Positions 29,124 to 37,986 of a stretch of DNA of 64,000 nt are shown here, piece by piece. The stretch spans positions 1-64,000 of the forward strand of contig NZ_JBPZGY010000019.1 of the NCBI RefSeq assembly GCF_051857535.1, written 5' to 3'. The notes under the pieces are model-generated. The model was not told the origin of the DNA. It did no database searches and worked only from the letters and a program-made list of their open reading frames with translations. Source of the stretch: Roseateles_B sp051857535 (GTDB taxonomy: Bacteria; Pseudomonadota; Gammaproteobacteria; Burkholderiales; Burkholderiaceae_C). The position numbers were made by a program, and so were the translations under genes. Within the stretch, counting starts at the first letter, position 1; every line of letters begins with the position of its first letter.

Positions 29124-30110
29124 ATGAATGCCCCCCAGTCCTATGACGCGGCGCGCGCCATCGAGATGGCCCGCCAGGCCCTGCAGATCGAGGCCCAGGC
29201 CCTCACCGACATGCTGCCCCGCCTGGGCGAGAGCTTCGCCCGGTCTGTCCAGGCCATGCTGGCCTGCAAGGGTCGGGTGGTCGTGATGGGCATGGGCAAG
29301 AGCGGCCATGTGGGCCGCAAGATCGCCGCCACCCTGGCTTCCACCGGCACCCCCGCGATGTTCGTGCATCCCGGTGAAGCCAGCCATGGGGACCTGGGCA
29401 TGGTGACCCCGCAGGACGTGGTGCTGGCCCTCTCCAATTCCGGCGAGAGCGATGAGCTCAACGCCGTGCTGCCCGTGCTCAAGCGCCTGGGCGTCTGCAT
29501 CATCGCGATGACAGGCCGGGCCGAGTCCAGCCTGGCACGCCATGCCAGCCTGGTACTGGACAGCCAGGTGGCCGTCGAAGCCTGCCCCCTGAACCTGGCG
29601 CCCACCGCCTCCACCACGGCCCAGATGGCCCTGGGCGACGCCCTGGCCGTGGCCCTGCTCGATGCCCGCGGCTTCCGCCCCGAAGACTTCGCCCGCTCGC
29701 ACCCCGGCGGCGCCCTGGGCCGCAAGCTGCTGACCCATGTGCGTGACCTGATGCGCAGCGGCGACGCCCTGCCCCGGGTCGAGCCCGACACCCCCTTCAC
29801 CGACATGATGCGCGCCATGTCCGACAAGGGCATGGGCCTGGCCATCGTGGTCGACGAGGCCGAGATCGTTCAGGGCGTCTTCACCGACGGCGACCTGCGC
29901 CGCCTGATCGAGCGCGGCGTGGACTTGCGCAGCCTGCGCGCGGGCGAGGTCATGTCGCTGAAGCCCAAGAGCGTGCGTGCCGACGACCTCGCCGTGGACG
30001 CCGCCGACCTGATGGAAGCCGCCCGCATCACGGTGGTGCTGGTCACCGAGGAAGAGCGCCTGATCGGCGCCGTGCACATCAACGACCTGATGAGCGCCAA
30101 GGTAATCTGA
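29124..30110 (+). CDS. kdsD: D-arabinose 5-phosphate isomerase (KdsD/KpsF)
   Basis: 328-residue isomerase converting ribulose 5-phosphate to arabinose 5-phosphate, the first step of Kdo synthesis for LPS. The SIS domain spans roughly residues 40-175, with GMGKSGHVGRKIAATLASTGTPAMFVHPGEASHGDLGM and the S-N-S-G-E-S-D-E loop. Two CBS domains follow (about 205-265 and 275-328). Length and order match E. coli KdsD. It abuts kdsC directly (TGA then ATG). Confidence 0.97.
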   Translation: MNAPQSYDAARAIEMARQALQIEAQALTDMLPRLGESFARSVQAMLACKGRVVVMGMGKSGHVGRKIAATLASTGTPAMFVHPGEASHGDLGMVTPQDVVLALSNSGESDELNAVLPVLKRLGVCIIAMTGRAESSLARHASLVLDSQVAVEACPLNLAPTASTTAQMALGDALAVALLDARGFRPEDFARSHPGGALGRKLLTHVRDLMRSGDALPRVEPDTPFTDMMRAMSDKGMGLAIVVDEAEIVQGVFTDGDLRRLIERGVDLRSLRAGEVMSLKPKSVRADDLAVDAADLMEAARITVVLVTEEERLIGAVHINDLMSAKVI

Positions 30111-30704
30111 ATGCGCGCCATCACCACCCCTGCATTGAGCTTCCCGCCGGAACTGCTGCTGAAGGCGCAAGGCGACGGCCTGGGCCTGAAAGCCGCCATC
30201 TTCGACGTGGATGGCGTGCTCACCGATGGCCGCATCTACATCGGCGAGGGCGGCGAGAGCTTCAAGGCCTTCTCCACCCTGGACGGCCACGGCCTCAAGC
30301 TGCTGGACCAGGGCGGCATCACGCCCCTCATCATCACCGGCCGGGATTCGCCCGCCGTGCGCCGCCGCGTCGCCGACCTGGGCCTGAAGCATGCCGTCTA
30401 CGGCGCCCGAGACAAGCTGGCCGTTGCCGAACCGCTGCTGGCCCAGATGGGCCTGGATTGGAGCCAGGTGGCCGCCATGGGCGACGACTGGCCCGACCTG
30501 CCTCTCATGTGCCGCGCCGCCTTTGCCTGCGCGCCTGCACAGGCCCATCCCGAGGTCCTGGCCATTGCCCATCATGTGACCCGCGCCCCTGGCGGCCATG
30601 GCGCTGCCCGCGAATGCTGCGACCTGCTGCTGATGGCCTGCGGCCGCTACGCCGACCTGCTGCACGGCCACCTGAGCACGCTGGATGGAGGCCTCCCGGC
30701 ATGA
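30111..30704 (+). CDS. kdsC: 3-deoxy-D-manno-octulosonate 8-phosphate phosphatase
   Basis: 197-residue HAD-superfamily phosphatase removing phosphate from Kdo 8-phosphate. The catalytic motif is IFDVDGVLTDG near residues 27-37, with the conserved FSTLDGHGLKLL substrate loop. Motif II is IITGRDS, and motif IV is MGDDWPDLPLM near 123. It lies between kdsD and lptC, the standard LPS gene order. Confidence 0.96.
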   Translation: MRAITTPALSFPPELLLKAQGDGLGLKAAIFDVDGVLTDGRIYIGEGGESFKAFSTLDGHGLKLLDQGGITPLIITGRDSPAVRRRVADLGLKHAVYGARDKLAVAEPLLAQMGLDWSQVAAMGDDWPDLPLMCRAAFACAPAQAHPEVLAIAHHVTRAPGGHGAARECCDLLLMACGRYADLLHGHLSTLDGGLPA

Positions 30705-30735
30705 GCTGCGCCGCCCGCAGGCCGGAGGCTGGCCC

Positions 30736-31425
30736 ATGACCGCCACGACCGGCACCCCGCTGGCACCACCGCCCGCCCCCGCAGGCCGGCGCGAGGCGCC
30801 CCCGTTGCTGTGGCGGCTGCAGAACCTGGTGGGCACCTACCTGCCTCTGCTGATCCTGGCCCTGTTGGCCGCTTTCAGCTGGTGGCTGGTCAAGAGCACC
30901 CCCCTGCCCGACGACGACAGCGCCCAGCGGGTGCTGCGCCATGAGCCCGATTACCAGATGCAAGGCTTCGAGCTGCAGCGTTTCCAAGCCGACGGCCTGC
31001 TGACCCTTCAACTGCGCGGCCGTGAGATGCGCCACTACCCGGATACCGACACCCTGGAGATCGACGGCATCGAGCTGCGCGCCCAGGGCAAGGATGGCAC
31101 GCTCACCGTCGCCGAGGCCCGCCAGGCCATCAGCAATGCCGATGCCAGCGAAATCCGCCTGCAGGGCGACGTGCTGGTGCGCCGTTTTTCCCAGGCACAG
31201 GCCCAGGCTCAACCCGACAAGCAGCCCGCCCAGCTCGAGATCAGCGGCGAATTCCTGCAGGTCAACCCACCGCGCGAGCAGATGCGCTCCCACCTGCCGG
31301 TGACCCTGCGTACCGGCCTGGGCAGTTTCAGCGTGCAGTCCTTCGAGTACGACAACCTCAGCGGGGAACTGCAGTTCCATGGCCGCAGCACGGCCAGCTA
31401 CCAGCCCCGGCGCAAACGCCCGTGA
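30736..31425 (+). CDS. lptC: LPS export system protein LptC
   Basis: 229-residue bitopic inner-membrane protein that passes LPS from the LptBFG transporter to LptA. A single membrane segment (TYLPLLILALLAAFSWWLVK, about residues 34-53) is followed by a periplasmic beta-jellyroll: EPDYQMQGFELQRFQADGLLTLQLRGREMRHYPDTDTLEID is typical of LptC. The start at 30736 is chosen because GGAGG lies 8 nt before it; a longer frame begins at 30685 inside kdsC. lptA and lptB, which usually follow, are not here; an SDR gene follows after 7 bp. Confidence 0.9.
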   Translation: MTATTGTPLAPPPAPAGRREAPPLLWRLQNLVGTYLPLLILALLAAFSWWLVKSTPLPDDDSAQRVLRHEPDYQMQGFELQRFQADGLLTLQLRGREMRHYPDTDTLEIDGIELRAQGKDGTLTVAEARQAISNADASEIRLQGDVLVRRFSQAQAQAQPDKQPAQLEISGEFLQVNPPREQMRSHLPVTLRTGLGSFSVQSFEYDNLSGELQFHGRSTASYQPRRKRP

Positions 31426-31432
31426 GCCCCCC

Positions 31433-32212
31433 ATGAGCCAAGCTCCCCTCGTCTACATCACCGGCGCCTCCAGCGGACTGGGCCAGGCCATGGCCCTTGA
31501 GTTCTACCAGCAGGGCTGGCGCCTGGCACTGGTAGCTCGCCGCACCGAGGAACTGGCGCGCTGGTCGCAGGACCAGGGCCTGGAGGCTTCGCGCTTGCGC
31601 ATCTATGGTGCAGACGTGAGCCAGGTCGACTCCATCGTCGAGGCCGGGCGCCGCTGCATCGCCGAGCAGGGCCTGCCGGACGTGGTCATCGCCAATGCCG
31701 GGATCTCGGTGGGCATGGACACAGCCATCTACGAGGACCTGGCCGTGATGCAGCGCGTCTACGCCACCAACAACATCGGCGCGGCGGCCACCTTCCATCC
31801 CTTCATCGCGCCCATGAACCAGCGCGGCAGCGGCAGCCTGGTGGGCATTGCCAGCGTGGCCGGCATCCGCGGCTTGCCGGGCCATGCCGCCTACTGCTCC
31901 AGCAAGGCAGCCGTCATCAGCTACTGCGAAAGCCTGCGGGGCGAATGCCGCCCCTTTGGCGTGCGCGTCACCACCATCGTGCCGGGCTATATCGACACCC
32001 CGCTGACCCGTCGCAATCGCTATCACATGCCATTCCTGATGTCTGCTGGAAGCTTTGCCAGAGCGGCCTACCGCAGCATCCAGGCCGGCGATCGATTCCG
32101 CGTCATCCCTTGGCAGATGGGCATGGTGGCAAGGCTTCTGCGCCTGATACCCAATGCCTTGTACGACCGCCTGCTGGCGGGACGTCCGCGTAAACACCGA
32201 GAAGGCGAGTAA
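31433..32212 (+). CDS. short-chain dehydrogenase/reductase
   Basis: 259-residue SDR enzyme. The NAD(P)-binding motif is ITGASSGLG near residue 10, the structural NAG motif is IANAGIS, and the catalytic Ser and YxxxK are SVAGIRGLPGHAAYCSSKAA near residues 141-160. After the core comes an unusual tail with a hydrophobic stretch (GMVARLLRLIPNALYDRLL), which may touch the membrane. It starts 7 bp after lptC and is probably cotranscribed with the Kdo/LPS genes. The substrate is unknown. Confidence 0.93.
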   Translation: MSQAPLVYITGASSGLGQAMALEFYQQGWRLALVARRTEELARWSQDQGLEASRLRIYGADVSQVDSIVEAGRRCIAEQGLPDVVIANAGISVGMDTAIYEDLAVMQRVYATNNIGAAATFHPFIAPMNQRGSGSLVGIASVAGIRGLPGHAAYCSSKAAVISYCESLRGECRPFGVRVTTIVPGYIDTPLTRRNRYHMPFLMSAGSFARAAYRSIQAGDRFRVIPWQMGMVARLLRLIPNALYDRLLAGRPRKHREGE

Positions 32213-32358
32213 GCCCGGCGCCACAAGCATCCCCAGCCCGTGCCGGCCTTTGCAGGCAGCCCAGGCTGCGCCTCCTACACTTCGCGCGCCCGAATGGAAT
32301 CCCGCCGGGCACGGGAGCCTCGCGTCCAACAACTACGCGCGCGAGTCAAGGAGGAGCC

Positions 32359-34680
32359 ATGAACAGAACCCGCCATGCGGTCGCGACGGCGTGCCTTGCC
32401 CTGCTGGGCATGCAGCAGGCCCGCGCAGACCTCACCGACATGCCCTGGCCCAAGGCCTTGCGCGTGGACCAGGCCCATGCGCAGATCGATGGGCGCCTGG
32501 ATGAGGCCATCTGGGCAAAGGCGCCCATTCATGACAGCTTCATCCAGCTCCAGCCGCAGGACAAGAAGCCCGCGCGCTGGCGCACCACGGTTCAGATGAT
32601 CGCCGACAAGGACGCCCTGATCATCGGCATCCGCTGCTACGACGACCATCCCGAGCAGATCCGCGCCCCCCTGGTGCGACGGGATCAGGTCAAACGGGAC
32701 CAGGACTATGTCGTCGTCTTCCTGGATCCCATGGGCCAGCGCCGCACGGCGCAGTTCGTGCGCGTGGGAGCCAATGGCGTGGTGGCGGACGGCAGCATCG
32801 CCGCTGTGGACGACGTGGAGGACTTTGCTCCCGACTTCGACGTGCAGGCTGCCGCCCAGCGCCTCCCGGACGGCTACAGCATCGAGCTGCGCTGGCCCCT
32901 GTCGACCCTGCGCTACCCCTACCAGGGGGGAGCCGATTGGCGGCTGATGGTGGGGCGCAGCGTGCCCCGCGACGAGAACGTCTTCCTCGTCTCGGCGCCG
33001 CTGACCCAGGACTCCTTGCACAACATCGCCGAGTTGCAGCCCATCGCGGGCCTGGGCGATCTGGTGCAGACCGTGCGCGAGCGCAGCTTTGTCGAACTGC
33101 GCCCCGAGCTGACCTTGCGCCGGCACGAGGAGAGAAGCGCCAGCATGCCCCTGACCCGTCAGAACGACGCCAACCTGGGTCTGGAACTCAAATGGCGCCC
33201 ACGCGCCGACTGGGTGGTGGACGCGACACTGAATCCCGACTTCTCCCAGGTCGAGCTGGACGTCCCCCAGCTGACCGGTAACACGCGCTTTGCGCTGCAG
33301 CTCACAGAGAAGCGCCCCTTCTTCCTGGAGAGCCAGGACGTGACAGGCAAGGGCCAGCCAGACGACAGCGGGCAGGCGCGTGGCCTGGCCGCCTTCTACT
33401 CGCGAGCCATCACCGACCCCAACTGGGGCCTGCGCGCCACCTGGCGGGGCGCCGAGGCCGAAGGCACCTTTCTCAGCCTGCGCGACAAGGGCGGCGGCAA
33501 GATCTTCCGCTCCAATGCCTACGAGACCCTGGAGCGGCTGCCCCAGCACCTGAGTTCCCAAGCCAGCTTCGCCCGCCTGCATCGCCAGTTCGATCGATGG
33601 GGTGCGGCGGGCCTTGTCTCCGTCCGCGACTACGGACTGGGCCGGCACAACTGGGTGCTGGGCAGCGACTTCCACGCCAATCTCAGCGAGCAGTCCAGCA
33701 TGCGCGGCCATGTGCTGTTGTCCAGCACCACCCTGGGCTTCGACGCCGAGGACCTGCCCCTGCGCCAGTCCGCGCAGAGCGGCAGCTATGTTTGGGTCGA
33801 AGGCCGGCATCGCAGCGAGGACTGGGCCAACGCCATCCATCTGGAGCGACTGAGTCCGCGCTTTGCCAATGACAACGGCTTCGTCAACCAGACCGGGATC
33901 CAGCGCATCACCGCCCAGATCAACCGCCGCATGGGCAGCCAGACCCTGAGTCTGCCCGGCACGGCCCTAAGCTGGCCCGCCTACGAGTTCGAGTGGCAGC
34001 TCAAGCTGGCCCAGACCAGCACGCTGGCGGATCCCGAGTTCGGCATCCCGTCCGGCCAGGTCCTGGAGCGCCGTGTGCAGCCCGGCGTCTGGTTCACCTC
34101 GGCGCGCAAGTTCGAGTTCTGGGCTCATGTGGGGCTGGATGCGCAGCGGGCCTCGGCAACAGGCGCCCTGCACCAGCCTCGCACGGTCAACCTGGGCTTC
34201 ATCCTCAATCCCTCGCCCTGGTTCAGCCTCTTCAGCATCGACTACGAGTTCGGTCGACGACTTGACGTGGAGGCGGACCGCCTTGGGCGCGGCCAGACCC
34301 TGGCCATCGATGCGAATTTCCGCTTCAACCTGCCTGCACAGATGGCGCTGGAATGGAACCAGCACCTGGGGTGGTCTGACGTACGTGGCCCCCGGCACCA
34401 GCGCTCGCTGCAGGAGTGGCTGGGGCAGTCGCTGGCCGTGCTGCATTTCAGCGCCCAGGACTCCCTGCGCCTGATCCTGCAGCAGCGCGGCCTCAGCCGC
34501 ATGCCCGACGGCGCGCTCGAGGCAGACCGGCGGCATGGGCTCACGCAGTCCCTGGTCTACCAGCGTCGCCAGGGGCTCAGCAGCGCCTTCAGCCTGGGCT
34601 ACACCCACACGCGTCGCCAGCCCGGTGAAGGGACGCAAAAGGAATGGTTCGCCAAGTACAGCACCGTGTTCGGGCGCTGA
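32359..34680 (+). CDS. exported DUF5916-like protein with N-terminal CBM9-like domain
   Basis: 773-residue protein with a signal peptide (MNRTRHAVATACLALLGMQQARA, cut before DLTDM). The next part (about residues 35-215) resembles a carbohydrate-binding family 9-type fold: IDGRLDEAIWAKAP...DALIIGIRCYDDHPEQI...YVVVFLDPMGQRRTAQFVRV. The remainder has the DUF5916 features VDATLNPDFSQVELD and TRFALQLTEKRPFFLES. It then reads as long alternating strands ending in YSTVFGR, with a terminal aromatic-x-Arg end that may be an outer-membrane barrel. A GGAGG site precedes the start (AGGAGGAGCC ATG). The role is unknown and no partner gene is evident. Confidence 0.85.
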   Translation: MNRTRHAVATACLALLGMQQARADLTDMPWPKALRVDQAHAQIDGRLDEAIWAKAPIHDSFIQLQPQDKKPARWRTTVQMIADKDALIIGIRCYDDHPEQIRAPLVRRDQVKRDQDYVVVFLDPMGQRRTAQFVRVGANGVVADGSIAAVDDVEDFAPDFDVQAAAQRLPDGYSIELRWPLSTLRYPYQGGADWRLMVGRSVPRDENVFLVSAPLTQDSLHNIAELQPIAGLGDLVQTVRERSFVELRPELTLRRHEERSASMPLTRQNDANLGLELKWRPRADWVVDATLNPDFSQVELDVPQLTGNTRFALQLTEKRPFFLESQDVTGKGQPDDSGQARGLAAFYSRAITDPNWGLRATWRGAEAEGTFLSLRDKGGGKIFRSNAYETLERLPQHLSSQASFARLHRQFDRWGAAGLVSVRDYGLGRHNWVLGSDFHANLSEQSSMRGHVLLSSTTLGFDAEDLPLRQSAQSGSYVWVEGRHRSEDWANAIHLERLSPRFANDNGFVNQTGIQRITAQINRRMGSQTLSLPGTALSWPAYEFEWQLKLAQTSTLADPEFGIPSGQVLERRVQPGVWFTSARKFEFWAHVGLDAQRASATGALHQPRTVNLGFILNPSPWFSLFSIDYEFGRRLDVEADRLGRGQTLAIDANFRFNLPAQMALEWNQHLGWSDVRGPRHQRSLQEWLGQSLAVLHFSAQDSLRLILQQRGLSRMPDGALEADRRHGLTQSLVYQRRQGLSSAFSLGYTHTRRQPGEGTQKEWFAKYSTVFGR

Positions 34681-34821
34681 GGCAGTGCCGCGAGGTGCGC
34701 TCCGCCGCAGGGCGCGTCGCATCCCGTGACCCGCCGGAGCATGAAGCCTTGCCGATGCAGTTCTCGAAAGACCCCCACCAGGCCCGCTCCTGAGCCTCAT
34801 CTGGCAAAGGCAGGGCCATAA

Positions 34822-34850
34822 AAAAAGCACCCTCGACGAGGGTGCTTTTT
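34822..34850. terminator. bidirectional intrinsic terminator
   Basis: AAAAAGCACCCTC - GAC - GAGGGTGCTTTTT: a GC-rich 8-bp core flanked by A and T runs, so each strand ends in T. It serves the plus-strand DUF5916-like gene and the minus-strand RRM gene, which converge here. Confidence 0.9.
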
Positions 34851-34888
34851 CTTGCCAGGACTGAACAGGTTCAGCCCGGCCGGGGTGC

Positions 34889-35347
34889 TCAGTAGCCGCC
34901 GGAACGACCACCGCCGTAGCCGCCGCCACCGGAACGGCCACCGCCGCCGTAGCCGCCACCACCACCGTAGCCGCCGCCGCCGCCGGAACGGCCACCGCCG
35001 TAACCGCCGCCGCCGCCGCCACCGAAGCCGCCGCCGCCAGAGCGACCGCCGCCGAAGCCACCACGGCTACCGCCGCCGCCGAAGCCGCCCGGGCGCTCTT
35101 CACGGGGACGGGCTTCGTTCACGACCACAGCACGGCCTTCCAGCGCAGCACCGTTCATGCCATTGATGGCGGCTTGCGCTTCGGCGTCCGAACCCATCTC
35201 CACAAAACCGAAGCCCTTGGAGCGACCGGTTTCACGATCCATCATGACCTTTGCAGAGGTCACCGTACCAAATTGCGAGAACGCCTCGTGCAGCGATTCG
35301 TCGCGGACGCTATAGGCCAGATTGCCTACGTAAAGCTTGTTTCCCAT
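34889..35347 (-). CDS. glycine-rich RNA-binding protein (single RRM)
   Basis: 152-residue protein with one RRM domain in the first 80 residues: RNP2 is LYVGNL and RNP1 is KGFGFVEM, with YSVRDESLHEAFSQFGTVTSAKVMMDRETGRS between. The tail from about residue 88 is almost entirely Gly with spaced Tyr, Phe, Arg and Ser (repeats like GGGYGGGRSGG). This is the layout of bacterial glycine-rich RRM proteins, often cold-induced, that act as RNA chaperones. The repeats are visible at DNA level as ccgccgcc-rich units, so the tail length may vary between strains. A leader of up to 270 bp precedes it. Confidence 0.95.
   Translation of the reverse strand: MGNKLYVGNLAYSVRDESLHEAFSQFGTVTSAKVMMDRETGRSKGFGFVEMGSDAEAQAAINGMNGAALEGRAVVVNEARPREERPGGFGGGGSRGGFGGGRSGGGGFGGGGGGGYGGGRSGGGGGYGGGGGYGGGGRSGGGGYGGGRSGGY
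34891..35090 (-). repeat. GGC/GGT-rich imperfect tandem repeats encoding the Gly-rich tail
   Basis: Roughly 200 bp of imperfect short tandem units (reading ccgccgccaccggaacggcc-like on the plus strand) encode the Gly/Tyr/Arg/Ser tail of the RRM protein. Such runs are prone to slippage and in-frame length change. Confidence 0.75.
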
Positions 35348-35620
35348 GGGGAAGCCCTTTCAATACCAAATAACCATGTGGAGCTTCAACCCATCGTGAA
35401 CCATTCAACCGAAGGCGCTGCATCCAGACACAGGTTGCCGATTATGGGCGGAGCTTTTCCGGCGGAGCAAAGCACCCTCTGTGGACTGTTGTTTTTAGGC
35501 GCCGCAAGAAAACCAGTACAAACCCTTGTTTGGGCGCATTTCGGCACGGATCGGCGCGCCTGCCTAGGGTAATCGAGCAATTCCCATGGCAAGGCGAGGC
35601 CCCGGTCCAGCATCGCTAAG

Positions 35621-36565
35621 ATGCAGCGGACTTCGATCCCCACCGTGCATTCCAGCCTCAGCCCCCACACCCTCGCGCGCCTCCTGTCCAGCCTGGACGC
35701 GGCCCGCAATGGCGCCGCCTTTCGCGCCCTGTTGGCCTCCTTCTGCCTGGCCGGCCTGATGCTGGGGGCCGCAGAAGCCGACCTCGCCAGGGACCAGACC
35801 TGGCGCGGCGCCCTTTGGGGTTGCAGCGCCCTGATCATGGTCTTCCTGGGGGTCAATGCCACGGGTCTGCTGCTGATGGACCAGGCCCGCGGGCGCCCCG
35901 TCCGGGACCTGCGTGACGCCGCCTATGACAGTCTTCGTATTGCTCCACGCGTACTCTTGTGCTTGGTCGCCATGGTGGCCGCCGCCGGGATGCTGGCGGC
36001 GCTGATGCTGGGACTGTTGAGCCTCTCGCGGATACCGCAGCTGGGCCCTCTGCTGCTCAGCGCACTGGTGCCCGTGGGCGTGGGGCTGTTCGGCGGCATG
36101 CTCCTGACGCTGATGGTGATGGTCGGCCCCCTCACCGGGCCGTCGATCTGGGCTGGCCTGCCGCCGGCACGGGCCTTGCGCAAGCTGGCCGGCCTGCTGC
36201 GCTGGCGGCTGCTGGACACGGCGGTGCTGATGGTGGGCGTTCTGGGCATCTCGGGCTTGGTCAGCGCCTGTGTGAGCGTGGTCGTCATCGGCGGCGGCCA
36301 GACCATGGCCCTGCTCGTTCCCTGGGCGGCCGGCATCGAGCTGCCCTCGCAGCAATTGATGGCCGGGCTGTTCGGACGCGGCCTGCGCAGCCTGGGGGCG
36401 GCAGGCACGCCCATCAATACCAGTGCGGCAGGCTTGGCCGTGCAGACGGGCGGCGGCGTGGTCTTCGCCCTGGCCCTGGTGCTGCCGGCCCTCTTCTACC
36501 TGCGCGGCTGCTGCGCCGTGTGGCTGGCGCTGACCGAGCCTCCCGTCGAGGAAGCCCAGCTGTGA
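35621..36565 (+). CDS. multi-pass membrane protein of unknown function
   Basis: 314-residue protein with about six hydrophobic segments (for example FRALLASFCLAGLMLGAA, LIMVFLGVNATGLLLM, LLCLVAMVAAAGMLAALMLGL, LLSALVPVGVGLFGGMLLTLMV, and two near the C-terminus ending ALALVLPALFYLRG). I do not recognise the family. The stop overlaps the GTG start of the next gene (GTGA), so it probably begins a five-gene operon reaching 40695. Confidence 0.75.
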   Translation: MQRTSIPTVHSSLSPHTLARLLSSLDAARNGAAFRALLASFCLAGLMLGAAEADLARDQTWRGALWGCSALIMVFLGVNATGLLLMDQARGRPVRDLRDAAYDSLRIAPRVLLCLVAMVAAAGMLAALMLGLLSLSRIPQLGPLLLSALVPVGVGLFGGMLLTLMVMVGPLTGPSIWAGLPPARALRKLAGLLRWRLLDTAVLMVGVLGISGLVSACVSVVVIGGGQTMALLVPWAAGIELPSQQLMAGLFGRGLRSLGAAGTPINTSAAGLAVQTGGGVVFALALVLPALFYLRGCCAVWLALTEPPVEEAQL

Positions 36566-37356
36566 CGAACGCCGAGGCACCCCGCATCGCCTCCCTGGTG
36601 CCCTCGATCACCGAGCTGCTGATGGCGCTGGGCCTGGGACCCTTCCTGGTCGCACGTACCGGCTTCTGCATCCACCCTGCCCATGAGGTAGCCGCCATTC
36701 CCAAGGTCGGCGGCACCAAGGACGTGAACCTCGACAAGCTGCGCCGCCTGGCACCCAGCCATGTGATCGTTAACATGGACGAGAACCGTGTCGAGACCGC
36801 CGACGCCCTGCGCACCTTCGTGCCCGAGCTCATCGTCACCCATCCCCGGGGGCCGCAGGACAACGCGGCCCTGATTGACCAGTTGCTGGCACACTTCGGC
36901 CACCTGCCCGGCGTGGCGGCCCGCGCCCAGGCCCTGCAGGAGGCCTTGGCGCAGGCGCTGCAGGCGGTGCGAGGCAAGACCTGGCCCCCGCGGCGCGTGC
37001 TGTACCTGATCTGGAAGGATCCCTGGATGGCCGTGGCCCGTGACACCTACATCGCCCGCATGCTGGCCGAGGTGGGCTGGCTCAGCTGGCCCGAGGCCTT
37101 CGGCGGCGAGACCGGCGCCGCCCGCTATCCCGTAGTCCGCGGCGACGAAGCCTGGCTGCAGGACATCGACGAGGTCCTGCTCAGCTCGGAGCCCTATAGC
37201 TTCAACAACAGCCACCTGGCCGCCGCCCAGGCCCTGTGTCCGCAGGCCCGGGTGCGCCTGGTCGACGGCGAGCTGATCAGCTGGTACGGCCCGCGTGCCG
37301 CTGCCGGCCTTCACTACCTGATGGAGACGCGTGGATGGACATCGTCAAGCCCCTGA
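36562..37356 (+). CDS. BtuF-like helical-backbone metal/cobalamin-binding protein without signal peptide
   Basis: 264-residue protein of the ABC substrate-binding family PF01497 type (BtuF/FecB/FepB). Family blocks: RIASLVPSITELLMALGLG at the N-terminus, PKVGGTKDVNLDKLRRLAPSHVIVNMDENR, and YLIWKDPWMAVARDTYIARMLAEVGW. There is no signal peptide: the GTG start overlaps the upstream stop and the fold begins within ten residues. It is therefore probably cytoplasmic, unlike true transport partners. No cobalamin permease or ATPase gene is nearby. It overlaps the marC-like gene by 22 bp. Confidence 0.85.
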   Translation: MTNAEAPRIASLVPSITELLMALGLGPFLVARTGFCIHPAHEVAAIPKVGGTKDVNLDKLRRLAPSHVIVNMDENRVETADALRTFVPELIVTHPRGPQDNAALIDQLLAHFGHLPGVAARAQALQEALAQALQAVRGKTWPPRRVLYLIWKDPWMAVARDTYIARMLAEVGWLSWPEAFGGETGAARYPVVRGDEAWLQDIDEVLLSSEPYSFNNSHLAAAQALCPQARVRLVDGELISWYGPRAAAGLHYLMETRGWTSSSP

Positions 37357-37976
37357 TCGCCCTGCTGGCCATCGTCAATCCCATCGGCGTGGTGCCCTTC
37401 TTCATCCACTTCGCCCAGGACCTCAGCCCCGAGCAGCGCCGGCACACGGTGCGCGTCAGTTCCGTCACGGCCTTCCTGGTGATCTCCATCAGTGCGCTGG
37501 CCGGACTGAAGGTGCTGGACTTCTTCAACATCTCGCTGGCCAGCTTCCAGGTGGGCGGCGGCGTGCTGCTGCTGATCAGCGCGCTGCAGATGCTCAATGC
37601 CCGCCCCGCGGAGAGCCGGCCCGAGGACCTCAGCGAAGGCCGGGCCAAGCTCAGCAGCGGCGCCAGCATCGCCGTCGTGCCGCTGACCATCCCCTTGCTG
37701 ACCGGCCCCGCCACCATCTCCACCATGGTGATCTATGCCGACAAGACCCGGCACTGGTGGGAGCTGGGCGTGCTGGTCGGCTATGGCGTCGTGGTGGGCC
37801 TGGCAACCTACCTCGTGTTTTCAGCGTCCGGCCGCATCGCCCGCGTGCTGGGCCAGACCGGCATCAACATCATGACCCGGCTGATGGGCCTGATCCTGGC
37901 TGCGCTGGCTGTCGAGCTGCTGCAGGACGGCCTGATCAAGCTCTTCCCGGTGCTGGCCTCGCACCTGTCCAACTGA
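37335..37976 (+). CDS. MarC family integral membrane protein
   Basis: 213-residue protein with six membrane segments of the MarC/UPF0056 family: the start MDIVKPLIALLAIVNPIGVVPFFI carries the typical NPIG motif, and a second conserved block reads VPLTIPLLTGPATISTMVIYA. Family members are of uncertain role and are no longer considered multidrug pumps. The start ATG lies within the end of the preceding gene. A nitronate monooxygenase gene starts 10 bp downstream. Confidence 0.92.
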   Translation: MDIVKPLIALLAIVNPIGVVPFFIHFAQDLSPEQRRHTVRVSSVTAFLVISISALAGLKVLDFFNISLASFQVGGGVLLLISALQMLNARPAESRPEDLSEGRAKLSSGASIAVVPLTIPLLTGPATISTMVIYADKTRHWWELGVLVGYGVVVGLATYLVFSASGRIARVLGQTGINIMTRLMGLILAALAVELLQDGLIKLFPVLASHLSN

Positions 37977-37986
37977 GGGTGGCGCC

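Noticed and set aside
27987..30836. 949-codon minus-strand open frame opposite kdsD/kdsC
   Set aside because: Shadow of well-supported plus-strand genes; no family signal.
34889..35100. CRISPR-like or satellite repeat array
   Set aside because: The repeats are short, imperfect and in frame with the Gly-rich tail of an RRM protein; no spacers.
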